This document shows, in pieces, positions 1 to 5,604 of a stretch of DNA of 5,604 nt. The stretch is from NCBI GenBank assembly GCA_023410875.1, contig JAEYPH010000048.1, positions 1 through 5,604 on the forward strand, in the 5' to 3' direction. Made by a program: the position numbers and the translations under genes. Origin of the DNA: Bacillota bacterium. Its GTDB lineage: Bacteria; Bacillota; Clostridia; Christensenellales; UMGS416. Position 1 is the stretch's first letter; every line of letters begins with the position of its first letter. Under the pieces are notes generated by a model. That model ran no database searches and was not told the DNA's origin. It was given only the letters and a program-made list of their open reading frames with translations.

Positions 1-5
1 CGCCT

Positions 6-875
6 ATGCAGAGCATACTTGACGCGATTAACGAATGGATAAAGGAAATCCTTATCGGAGCCATTAACGGGAATCTGTCAACTATGTTCGGGGACGTAAA
101 TGAAAAAGTCGGTACAATCGCCGCCGAGGTAGGCAAGACCCCGCAGGCTTGGAACGCGAATATTTTTTCCATGATTCAGACCCTTTCGGAAAATGTAATC
201 GTACCCATTGCGGGGCTTGTGATAACCTACGTTCTATGCTACGAGCTTATCAGCATGGTAACGGAAAAGAACAATATGCATGACATAGATACGTTCATGT
301 TCTTTAAGTGGTTTTTTAAGGCGTGGGTAGCGGTGTTTCTCGTTACCAATACCTTTACTATCACTATGGCGGTGTTCGATATGGCGCAGCACGTCGTATC
401 GGGTGCGGCGGGCGTAATCGGCGGCAACACAAATATTGATGTTGCCGCCGCGCTTTCGTCCATGCAATCCGGGCTTGATGCTATGGAAATCCCCGAACTG
501 CTGTTGCTCGTTATGGAAACAAGCCTTGTCAGCCTTTGCATGAAAATCATGTCGGTGCTGATAACGGTAATTCTGTACGGGCGTATGATAGAAATTTACC
601 TTTATTGTTCCGTATCCCCCATTCCGTTTGCAACCATGACAAACCGGGAGTGGGGGCAGATAGGAAACAACTACCTTAAAAGCCTGTTTGCTCTTGGTTT
701 TCAAGGCTTTTTAATTATGATATGCGTCGGCATTTACGCGGTTTTGGTAAATGACATGATAATAGCGGACAATCTGCACAGCGCGATATTTTCCCTTGCA
801 GCCTATACCGTTATCCTCTGTTTTTCTTTGTTCAAATCCGGCGCACTTGCAAAATCAATTTTTTCAGCCCATTAG
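6..875 (+). CDS. VirB6/TrbL-like conjugal transfer membrane protein (CD1112-type)
   Basis: Polytopic inner-membrane protein of 289 residues, thought to form part of the translocation channel of the element's type IV secretion system. An amphipathic N-terminal segment (about 2-22) precedes hydrophobic stretches at roughly 63-84, 98-121, 165-190, 224-248 and 259-277, with a further weak one near 194-211. The stretch SPIPFATMTNREWG (204-217), followed by NYLKSLFALGFQGFLIM (222-238), is what I recognise as typical of the VirB6/TrbL-like proteins of Tn1549/CTn-type elements. The length fits that family (about 285-290). The ATG at 6 fits the usual N-terminus, but only five bases lie upstream, so no ribosome site can be checked and a start further left is possible. 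The gene ends in TAG 26 bases before prgI and is probably in the same transcript. Family assignment is confident. The channel role is inferred from VirB6/TrbL relatives. Confidence 0.9.
   Translation: MQSILDAINEWIKEILIGAINGNLSTMFGDVNEKVGTIAAEVGKTPQAWNANIFSMIQTLSENVIVPIAGLVITYVLCYELISMVTEKNNMHDIDTFMFFKWFFKAWVAVFLVTNTFTITMAVFDMAQHVVSGAAGVIGGNTNIDVAAALSSMQSGLDAMEIPELLLLVMETSLVSLCMKIMSVLITVILYGRMIEIYLYCSVSPIPFATMTNREWGQIGNNYLKSLFALGFQGFLIMICVGIYAVLVNDMIIADNLHSAIFSLAAYTVILCFSLFKSGALAKSIFSAH
419..450 (+). repeat. 11-bp perfect inverted repeat inside the virB6-like gene
   Basis: Bases 419-429 (CGGCGGCAACA) are the exact reverse complement of 440-450 (TGTTGCCGCCG), separated by a 10-base A/T-rich loop. 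The structure lies wholly inside the coding sequence, over residues 139-149 (GGNTNIDVAAA), and no T-run follows it, so it is not an ordinary intrinsic terminator. It could fold as a stable mRNA hairpin or be a chance result of GC-rich Gly and Ala codons. Confidence 0.6.
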
Positions 876-887
876 CAGGCTGACCCG

Positions 888-896
888 AAAGGAGGT
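888..896 (+). promoter_or_regulatory. Ribosome binding site of prgI
   Basis: AAAGGAGGT lies in the 26-base gap between the virB6-like stop and the prgI ATG, with six bases between GGAGG and the start codon. It is a near-consensus Firmicute Shine-Dalgarno sequence and supports the ATG at 902. The gap shows no promoter elements. Confidence 0.9.
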
Positions 897-901
897 ATTT
901 T

Positions 902-1288
902 ATGGCGTATGTACCCGTACCAAAAGACCTATCCCGTATCAAAACAAAAGTCGCTCTCAACCTGACGAAGCGGCAAATCATCTGCTTTTCGGCGGCTCTC
1001 CTAATCGGATTGCCGCTTTTCTTTTTACTCAAAGACAGCACAGGAACGAGCTTTGCGGCGTTTGTAATGATTGTTGTCATGTTGCCCTGCTTCCTCATTG
1101 CCATGTATGAGAAACACGGGCAACCTCTTGAAGTCGTGGCAAAAAACATCATTCAGACAAAATTTATCCGACCCAAAGAACGCCCGTATCAGACGGAAAA
1201 CTTTTACGCCGTTTTGGAACGGCAGAGAAAACTTGAAAAGGAGGTATTGGCTATTGTCAACGGCAAAAACAAAATCCACAGGAAATAA
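902..1288 (+). CDS. prgI: PrgI family protein, small membrane subunit of the transfer apparatus
   Basis: A 128-residue protein of the PrgI family, named after pCF10 of Enterococcus faecalis and found next to VirB4 in Gram-positive conjugation systems. The N-terminus YVPVPKDLSRIKTKVALNLT (3-22) is the family hallmark: a PVPKDL-type motif and a basic segment leading into the membrane. Two hydrophobic helices follow at about 26-43 and 50-68, and then a basic soluble tail rich in Lys, Arg and Glu (70-128). In position and topology it corresponds to the VirB3-like partner of VirB4, though that equivalence is an inference. The last 35 bases overlap the start of virB4, so the C-terminal codons for about LAIVNGKNKIHRK also carry the virB4 start. 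The strong ribosome site at 888-896 fixes the start at 902. Co-transcription with its neighbours is likely. Confidence 0.93.
   Translation: MAYVPVPKDLSRIKTKVALNLTKRQIICFSAALLIGLPLFFLLKDSTGTSFAAFVMIVVMLPCFLIAMYEKHGQPLEVVAKNIIQTKFIRPKERPYQTENFYAVLERQRKLEKEVLAIVNGKNKIHRK
1236..1245 (+). promoter_or_regulatory. Ribosome binding site of virB4, inside prgI
   Basis: AAAAGGAGGT lies within the 3' end of prgI, with nine bases between GGAGG and the TTG at 1254. It decides the virB4 start: the same frame is open as far back as an ATG at 1071, but that ATG is deep inside prgI and I saw no comparable ribosome site for it. Confidence 0.88.
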
Positions 1289-3671
1289 ACGCAAGCTGAC
1301 CCGCGCCGAGAAAAAGCAGATTGCCGCTATTATTCAAAAGGCAAAGGGTGACGGAAAAGCGCATACGGCGCAGCAAACCATTCCCTATCTTACCATGTAC
1401 CCGGACGGGATTTGCCGGGTAACAGAAAAGAAATACAGTAAAAGCATTGTTTTTGAAGATATTAACTATCAGCTTGCTCAGGCAGACGACAAGACCGCCA
1501 TTTTTGAAAACTGGTGTGATTTTCTAAACTACTTTGACGCTTCCGTATCGGTGCAGCTTTCCTTTATCAATCAAGGGACGCAGCAAAGCGAAGCAGAAAA
1601 GGCTATCGACATTCCCCTGCAGGAGGACGCTTTCAACTCCATTCGCGCCGAGTACGCGGCTATGCTAAAAAATCAGCTTGAAAAAGGCAATAACGGGATT
1701 GTCAAGCACAAGGCGATTACCTTTTCCATTGAAGCGGATAACCTTGCCACAGCAAAGGCGCGGCTTGCCCGTATCGAAACCGACGTACTCAACAATTTTA
1801 AGGTGCTTGGCGTATCCGCTCACCCCATGACGGGCTATGAACGACTGAAAATGCTGCATGGCGTATTCCACCCGGAGGGAGAACCTTTTTCCTTTGATTA
1901 TTCTTGGCTTGCCCCGTCCGGGCTGTCTACAAAGGACTTTATCGCCCCGTCCTCTTTTCGTTTTGGCGAAGGGCGCACGTTCCGCATGGGTAAGAAAATC
2001 GGTGCGGCGAGCTTCCTTGAAATCCTTGCGCCGGAACTCAATGACCGTATGCTTGCGGATATTCTCGACTTTGAAACGGGCGTTATCGTCAATCTGCATA
2101 TCCGCAGTATCGACCAGAGCGAAGCAATCAAGACCATTAAGCGTAAAATTACCGACCTTGACAAAATGAAAATTGAGGAACAGAAAAAAGCTGTCCGCAG
2201 CGGGTATGACATGGATATTATCCCGTCCGACCTTGCCACATTCGGCAGCGAAGCGAAAAATCTCTTGCAGGATTTACAGAGCAGGAATGAGCGCATGTTT
2301 TTGCTTACGTTCCTTGTGGTGAACATGGCAGACACGAAGCGCAAACTTGAAAATGACGTGTTCGCCGTTAAGGGTATCGCGCAAAAATACAACTGCGCTT
2401 TGACCCGTCTTGACTACTTGCAGAAAGCGGGCTTTCTGTCAAGCGTCCCCATTGGGGAAAATCTTATTCCCATTCAAAGGGGCTTGACAACAAGCAGCAC
2501 CGCAATTTTTATCCCGTTCATCACGCAGGAGCTTTTTCAAGAGGGCACAGCCCTTTACTACGGGCTGAACGCGCTTTCCAACAACATGATTTTATGTGAC
2601 CGAAAGAAACTGAAAAATCCGAACGGGCTTATCTTGGGAACGCCGGGAAGCGGTAAATCTTTTGCGGCAAAGCGGGAAATCACAAATGCTTTTCTCATTA
2701 CCGACGACGATATTATTATCTGCGACCCGGAAGCCGAGTATTTTTCCCTTGTGGAACGCCTGAACGGTCAAGTTATCCGGCTGTCCCCTGCGGGGAAAGG
2801 CATGGACGGAAAGCCCCAATATGTCAACCCTATGGATATCAACCTTAATTACAGTGAGGACGACAACCCCCTTGCGCTGAAATCCGATTTTATCCTTTCC
2901 CTTTGTGAGCTTGTCATAGGCGGGAAAGAGGGATTGCAGCCTGTCGATAAAACAGTCATTGACCGGGCTGTCCGCAACGTCTACCGTCCGTTTTTTGCCG
3001 ACCCTGACCCGGCGAAAATGCCTATCTTGGGCGACCTTTACGACGAGCTTTTGAAGCAGCCGGAGCTGGAAGCGGCGCGTATCGCGTCGGCATTGGAGCT
3101 TTACGTTTCGGGGAGCCTTAACGTCTTTAACCACCGTACCAACGTGGAGCTTTCAAACCGCCTTGTCTGCTTTGATATTAAGCAGCTTGGAAAGCAGCTA
3201 AAAAAGTTAGGTATGCTCATTGTGCAAGACCAGGTATGGAACAGGGTAACGGTCAACCGCGCTGAGCATAAGGCGACGCGCTATTATATGGACGAGTTTC
3301 ATCTACTCTTGAAAGAGGAACAGACCGCCGCTTACAGCGTGGAAATTTGGAAGCGATTCAGAAAGTGGGGCGGCATACCGACTGCAATCACGCAGAACGT
3401 GAAAGACCTTTTGAGCAGCCGCGAGGTGGAAAACATTTTTGAAAACTCCGATTTTGTGCTTATGCTCAATCAGGCCGCCGGTGACCGGGCTATCCTTGCA
3501 AAGCAGCTTAACATTTCCCCGCAACAAATGAAGTTCGTTACCCACACCGAAGCGGGCGAGGGGCTTATCTTCTACGGCAACGTGGTACTGCCCTTTGTAG
3601 ACCGCTTCCCGCAGAATACCGAGCTTTACCGAGTAATGACGACGAAGCCGGAGGAAGTGAGGGGCGCATGA
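1254..3671 (+). CDS. virB4: VirB4-type conjugal transfer ATPase (CD1110-type)
   Basis: Cytoplasmic, membrane-associated ATPase of 805 residues that energises assembly of the secretion channel and DNA transfer. A basic N-terminus (STAKTKSTGNKRKLTRAEKK) leads into the VirB4 N-terminal domain, and the RecA-like ATPase domain follows. Walker A is GTPGSGKS (462-469); CDPEAEYF (490-497) is the usual VirB4 motif after it; Walker B is YYMDEFH with Asp680 and Glu681; TQNVKDLLSS starts at 713 and corresponds to the conserved Gln-containing motif. All nucleotide-binding elements look intact. I chose TTG 1254 because of the AGGAGG site nine bases upstream and because translation from ATG 1071 would add 61 residues that merely re-read prgI in another frame. 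It overlaps prgI by 35 bases and the next gene by ATGA. The length is normal for the family. Confidence is high for family and good for the start. Confidence 0.95.
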   Translation: MSTAKTKSTGNKRKLTRAEKKQIAAIIQKAKGDGKAHTAQQTIPYLTMYPDGICRVTEKKYSKSIVFEDINYQLAQADDKTAIFENWCDFLNYFDASVSVQLSFINQGTQQSEAEKAIDIPLQEDAFNSIRAEYAAMLKNQLEKGNNGIVKHKAITFSIEADNLATAKARLARIETDVLNNFKVLGVSAHPMTGYERLKMLHGVFHPEGEPFSFDYSWLAPSGLSTKDFIAPSSFRFGEGRTFRMGKKIGAASFLEILAPELNDRMLADILDFETGVIVNLHIRSIDQSEAIKTIKRKITDLDKMKIEEQKKAVRSGYDMDIIPSDLATFGSEAKNLLQDLQSRNERMFLLTFLVVNMADTKRKLENDVFAVKGIAQKYNCALTRLDYLQKAGFLSSVPIGENLIPIQRGLTTSSTAIFIPFITQELFQEGTALYYGLNALSNNMILCDRKKLKNPNGLILGTPGSGKSFAAKREITNAFLITDDDIIICDPEAEYFSLVERLNGQVIRLSPAGKGMDGKPQYVNPMDINLNYSEDDNPLALKSDFILSLCELVIGGKEGLQPVDKTVIDRAVRNVYRPFFADPDPAKMPILGDLYDELLKQPELEAARIASALELYVSGSLNVFNHRTNVELSNRLVCFDIKQLGKQLKKLGMLIVQDQVWNRVTVNRAEHKATRYYMDEFHLLLKEEQTAAYSVEIWKRFRKWGGIPTAITQNVKDLLSSREVENIFENSDFVLMLNQAAGDRAILAKQLNISPQQMKFVTHTEAGEGLIFYGNVVLPFVDRFPQNTELYRVMTTKPEEVRGA
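3650..3664 (+). promoter_or_regulatory. Purine-rich ribosome site of the methyltransferase, inside virB4
   Basis: The 3' end of virB4 holds two purine clusters ahead of the ATG at 3668: GGAGG at 3650-3654 (13 bases away) and GAGGGG at 3659-3664 (three bases away). Neither has ideal spacing, so translation of the methyltransferase probably depends mostly on ribosomes finishing virB4 at the shared ATGA. Confidence 0.5.
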
Positions 3672-4618
3672 AAACAGATGTAATCATCAACCGGGACGCG
3701 CTGCCTGCCTTAAAGGAGCTTCCCGATGAAAGCGTCCATTGTGCGGTAACGTCGCCGCCCTACTATGCCTTGCGGGATTATGGACTTGACGCCCAGATTG
3801 GGCGCGAGGACACGCCCGAACAGTACATTGAACGGCTTGTTGCGGTTTTTCGGGAATTGCACCGGGTACTCCGTTCAGACAGTACCTTTTGGCTGAACAT
3901 TGCAGACACCTATTGCGGCACAGGCAGCAAGGGCGGCTACACCGACCCGAAAAATCCTAAAGGCAGAAACGGGCAAGGCGTATCTATCGCAAGACAGGCG
4001 GCGGGCTGCAAGCAAAAAGATTTAATCGGTATTCCGTGGCTTTTAGCTTTTGCCCTGCGCTCTGACGGGTGGTTTTTACGCAGCGATATTATTTGGCAGA
4101 AAGACAACCCCATGCCCGAAAGCGTCAAAGACCGTCCGAGTCGCTGCTATGAACACATTTTTTTGCTTACGAAGTCAAAAAAGTATTTCTATGACACTGC
4201 CGCTATTGCCGAACCCATAGCCCCTACAACAGCAGCCCGGTATAAATCCGGGCGCGGCGAAAATCACAAATACGCCGAGGAAGTACCCGGACAAGGCAAG
4301 GTGCAAGGTATCAACAGGGCGAGAAAAGACGGCTATTATGACGACGCGCTTATCCCCACGATACGCAACAAGCGCGACGTTTGGCTTATCAATACCGTAC
4401 CCTACAAAGGCGGTCATTTTGCTGCCTTTCCCCCAAAGTTAGTGGAAACCTGCATTATGGCGGGCTGTCCGAAAGGCGGCATTGTCCTTGACCCGTTCTT
4501 TGGAAGCGGCACGACGGGGCTTGCGGCGAAAACTCTTGACCGCCGCTATATCGGCATTGAACTGAACGCTGAATATTGCGCCCTTGCAAGGGCGCGGATT
4601 GGAGGTGATAACTCTTGA
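3668..4618 (+). CDS. Site-specific DNA methyltransferase, beta class (N4-cytosine or N6-adenine)
   Basis: A 316-residue S-adenosylmethionine-dependent DNA methyltransferase of the N6-adenine/N4-cytosine type. The catalytic motif IV, TSPPYY (28-33), comes near the N-terminus, and the SAM-binding motif I, DPFFGSGTTG (275-284), comes near the C-terminus, followed by GIEL (296-299). This order (IV, recognition region, I) defines the beta class. Between them lie FWLNIADTYC (74-83), the block WQKDNPMPESVKDRPSRCYE (143-162) and RNKRDVWLINTVPYKGGH (233-250), which I recognise from element- and phage-borne methylases. SPPY rather than DPPY is common in N4-cytosine enzymes but does not settle the base modified. 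The start ATG overlaps the virB4 stop (ATGA). No restriction endonuclease is visible, so it looks solitary; protection of transferred DNA from host restriction is an inference. The recognition sequence cannot be read from the protein. All key motifs are intact. Confidence 0.93.
   Translation: MKTDVIINRDALPALKELPDESVHCAVTSPPYYALRDYGLDAQIGREDTPEQYIERLVAVFRELHRVLRSDSTFWLNIADTYCGTGSKGGYTDPKNPKGRNGQGVSIARQAAGCKQKDLIGIPWLLAFALRSDGWFLRSDIIWQKDNPMPESVKDRPSRCYEHIFLLTKSKKYFYDTAAIAEPIAPTTAARYKSGRGENHKYAEEVPGQGKVQGINRARKDGYYDDALIPTIRNKRDVWLINTVPYKGGHFAAFPPKLVETCIMAGCPKGGIVLDPFFGSGTTGLAAKTLDRRYIGIELNAEYCALARARIGGDNS
4578..4595 (+). repeat. 18-bp perfect palindrome upstream of the CD1108-type ribosome site
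   Basis: The 18 bases GCGCCCTTGCAAGGGCGC equal their own reverse complement. They encode about CALARA at residues 304-309 of the methyltransferase. The palindrome ends five bases before the GGAGGT that serves the next gene. As RNA it can fold into a seven-pair stem with a UGCA loop; as DNA it could be a dimer-binding site. No T-run follows, so it is not an intrinsic terminator. The palindrome itself is plain to see, but its function is unknown. Confidence 0.75.
4601..4609 (+). promoter_or_regulatory. Ribosome binding site of the CD1108-type gene
   Basis: GGAGGTGAT matches the 16S rRNA 3' end over nine bases and sits inside the end of the methyltransferase gene, with nine bases between GGAGG and TTG 4615. 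It fixes the start at this TTG. The first in-frame ATG, at 4657, has no such site. Confidence 0.9.
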
Positions 4619-5604
4619 AAGACCCCTTAAAGCCCCGCGACAAAATCACGCAGAAAATGAGCCGTGACGGGCTGATGAAGCAAAACGAAACCATAGGCGA
4701 AGCCGAGCGTGTGAGTAAACGGGAGCAGGACGCGGATTTTCAGAAAACGCCGGAGCAACAAGCAGCACAGGACGCGGCGCAGCTTGACCCCGTATCTTCT
4801 AATACCGCCCCTTTGCCCTCTGCGCCCGAACTATCCCACAGGCAGGACACGGGAGCTGCCGAGCAGCTTTTTCACCGCATAGACACAGCGCATACCCGCA
4901 AAGCGTCCAAAAGAGCGGCGAAAAAAGCCCATACAGAAGCACAGGCAAAAGAAAAAACTTCCCGGTTGCAATTTACCGACGAGGAACTTCATACCCCGGA
5001 GCTTGAACAGTATATCAGGAAATCCAATAAAGCGGCTAACCGTTTGGACGCAGCAAAGGCGGCTATCCCGAAGAAAAAGAAACTTGCTGCACAGCGTACC
5101 TTTGACGAAACCACAGGCAAGGGAAAAACCCGTCTGCGCTTTGAGGAACGGGAAAAGCCCATGCCCGGAAAGCCCAACAAAAACCCATTGCCCCGCCCCG
5201 GGCAGGAAGCGGGTGCTTTTATCCACAACAAGATACATTCCGTTGAAAAGGACAATTCCGGCGTTGAGGGAGCGCACAAATCTGAGGAATTAGCGGAGCG
5301 CGGCGCAAAATATGGGGCGCGGAAAATACGGCAAGGCTACCGAAGCCACAAGCTGAAACCCTACCGGGCGGCGGCGAAAGCGGAAAAAGCAGCGTTTCAG
5401 GCAAACGTGGATTTTATGTATCATAAGACGCTGCATAATAACCCGCAGCTTAAAAGCAACCCCTTTTCCCGCCTTTGGCAGAAGCAGCGAATCAAGCGGC
5501 AGTATGCAAAAGCGGTAAAGTCGGGCGGCGTAAAGACCGCAAAGAATGTCGGCAAGGCAGCAAAGAAAACCGCCGAGCAGACGCGGAAAGGATTTGCATT
5601 TGTG
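4615..5604 (+). CDS. CD1108-type mobile element protein, N-terminal part (cut by window edge)
   Basis: An open frame of 330 codons from TTG 4615 to the window edge, with no stop. The start overlaps the methyltransferase stop as TTGA and follows a strong ribosome site. The visible part is soluble and strongly basic, with no signal peptide or membrane helix. Residues 1-115 look disordered (Gln, Ala, Glu, Lys and Pro rich). From 117 on comes the block I recognise from the CD1108 family of conjugative elements: RLQFTDEELHTPELEQYIRK (117-136), RTFDETTGKGKTRLRFEE (161-178), HNKIHSVEKDN (204-214), then a Lys/Arg/Ala-rich region to 330 (RSHKLKPYRAAAKAEKAA, 243-260). As I recall, full-length members go on to a membrane segment and C-terminal peptidoglycan-hydrolase-like domains. 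None of that lies within the window, so a role in opening the cell wall for transfer is inferred. Basic segments could also bind nucleic acid. Not truncated biologically as far as can be seen. Confidence 0.87.
   Translation, partial: MKDPLKPRDKITQKMSRDGLMKQNETIGEAERVSKREQDADFQKTPEQQAAQDAAQLDPVSSNTAPLPSAPELSHRQDTGAAEQLFHRIDTAHTRKASKRAAKKAHTEAQAKEKTSRLQFTDEELHTPELEQYIRKSNKAANRLDAAKAAIPKKKKLAAQRTFDETTGKGKTRLRFEEREKPMPGKPNKNPLPRPGQEAGAFIHNKIHSVEKDNSGVEGAHKSEELAERGAKYGARKIRQGYRSHKLKPYRAAAKAEKAAFQANVDFMYHKTLHNNPQLKSNPFSRLWQKQRIKRQYAKAVKSGGVKTAKNVGKAAKKTAEQTRKGFAFV

Noticed and set aside
234..704. Minus-strand open frame of 156 codons
   Set aside because: It is antisense to the well-supported virB6-like gene, and its His/Arg/Lys-rich composition is typical of a shadow frame.
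1071..1253. Upstream extension of the virB4 frame to ATG 1071
   Set aside because: This stretch is the prgI coding sequence read in another frame. I saw no strong ribosome site for ATG 1071, and the VirB4-like N-terminus begins at TTG 1254 after AAAAGGAGGT.
2158..2163. TTGACA as a possible -35 element in virB4
   Set aside because: No TATAAT-like hexamer lies 16-18 bases downstream (the bases there read CAGAAA). A second TTGACA at 2484-2489 likewise lacks a convincing -10.
3162..3203. CTGCTT/AAGCAG inverted and AAGCAGCT direct repeats in virB4
   Set aside because: The repeats are six to eight bases long and arise from repeated Lys-Gln-Leu codons (KQLGKQLKKLG). They show no sign of regulatory or mobile-element origin.
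4235..4253. GCCCGG-TATAAAT-CCGGGC: short GC stem with a -10-like loop
   Set aside because: The stem has only six pairs inside the methyltransferase gene, no T-run follows and I saw no -35 element at proper spacing. It is likely chance.
4725..4779. Repeated CAGGACGCGG in the CD1108-type head
   Set aside because: Two copies of ten bases encode QDA in a low-complexity Gln/Asp/Ala region. This is compositional and does not form an array.
4831..5277. Minus-strand open frame of 148 codons
   Set aside because: It lies antisense to the CD1108-type frame, which has a ribosome site, a coupled start and recognisable family blocks. The minus-strand product shows no family features and I saw no ribosome site.

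Overview
The window is a slice of an integrative conjugative element (ICE) of the Tn1549/CTn4-like type found in Clostridia. All of its genes lie on the + strand. The gene order (VirB6/TrbL-like membrane protein, PrgI, VirB4 ATPase, DNA methyltransferase, long Lys/Ala-rich mobile-element protein) matches, as I remember it, the order of the CD1112-CD1111-CD1110-CD1109-CD1108 families named after Clostridioides difficile 630. Strong AGGAGG-type ribosome sites, two TTG starts and an apparent base composition near 50% GC (not computed) suggest a gut Firmicute of the Lachnospiraceae/Ruminococcaceae sort as host or recent host. The species cannot be told from this sequence.

Layout: 6-875 polytopic VirB6/TrbL-like channel protein; a 26-base gap carrying a ribosome site; 902-1288 PrgI, a small two-helix membrane protein; 1254-3671 VirB4 ATPase, starting at a TTG inside prgI; 3668-4618 beta-class DNA methyltransferase, sharing ATGA with virB4; 4615-5604 the first 330 codons of a CD1108-type protein, starting at a TTG that overlaps the methyltransferase stop and running off the right edge. 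There is no non-coding stretch longer than 26 bases. I saw no promoter, terminator, tRNA, CRISPR array, insertion sequence or attachment site.

How they work together: VirB6-like protein, PrgI and VirB4 are the inner-membrane platform and one motor of a Gram-positive type IV secretion system. The CD1108-type protein probably supplies the part that works on or through the cell wall, with its enzymatic domains lying beyond the window. The methyltransferase may mark element DNA against restriction in the donor or recipient. The coupling protein (VirD4), relaxase, integrase and cargo are not in view. The overlapping junctions indicate a single translationally coupled transcript.

This is a recognisable conserved transfer module, and I do not see a new system in it. 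The points most worth a second look are an 18-base perfect palindrome just upstream of the CD1108-type ribosome site, an 11-base-pair inverted repeat inside the virB6-like gene, the two TTG starts that ATG-only gene calling misses or misplaces, and the solitary methyltransferase embedded among the secretion genes.
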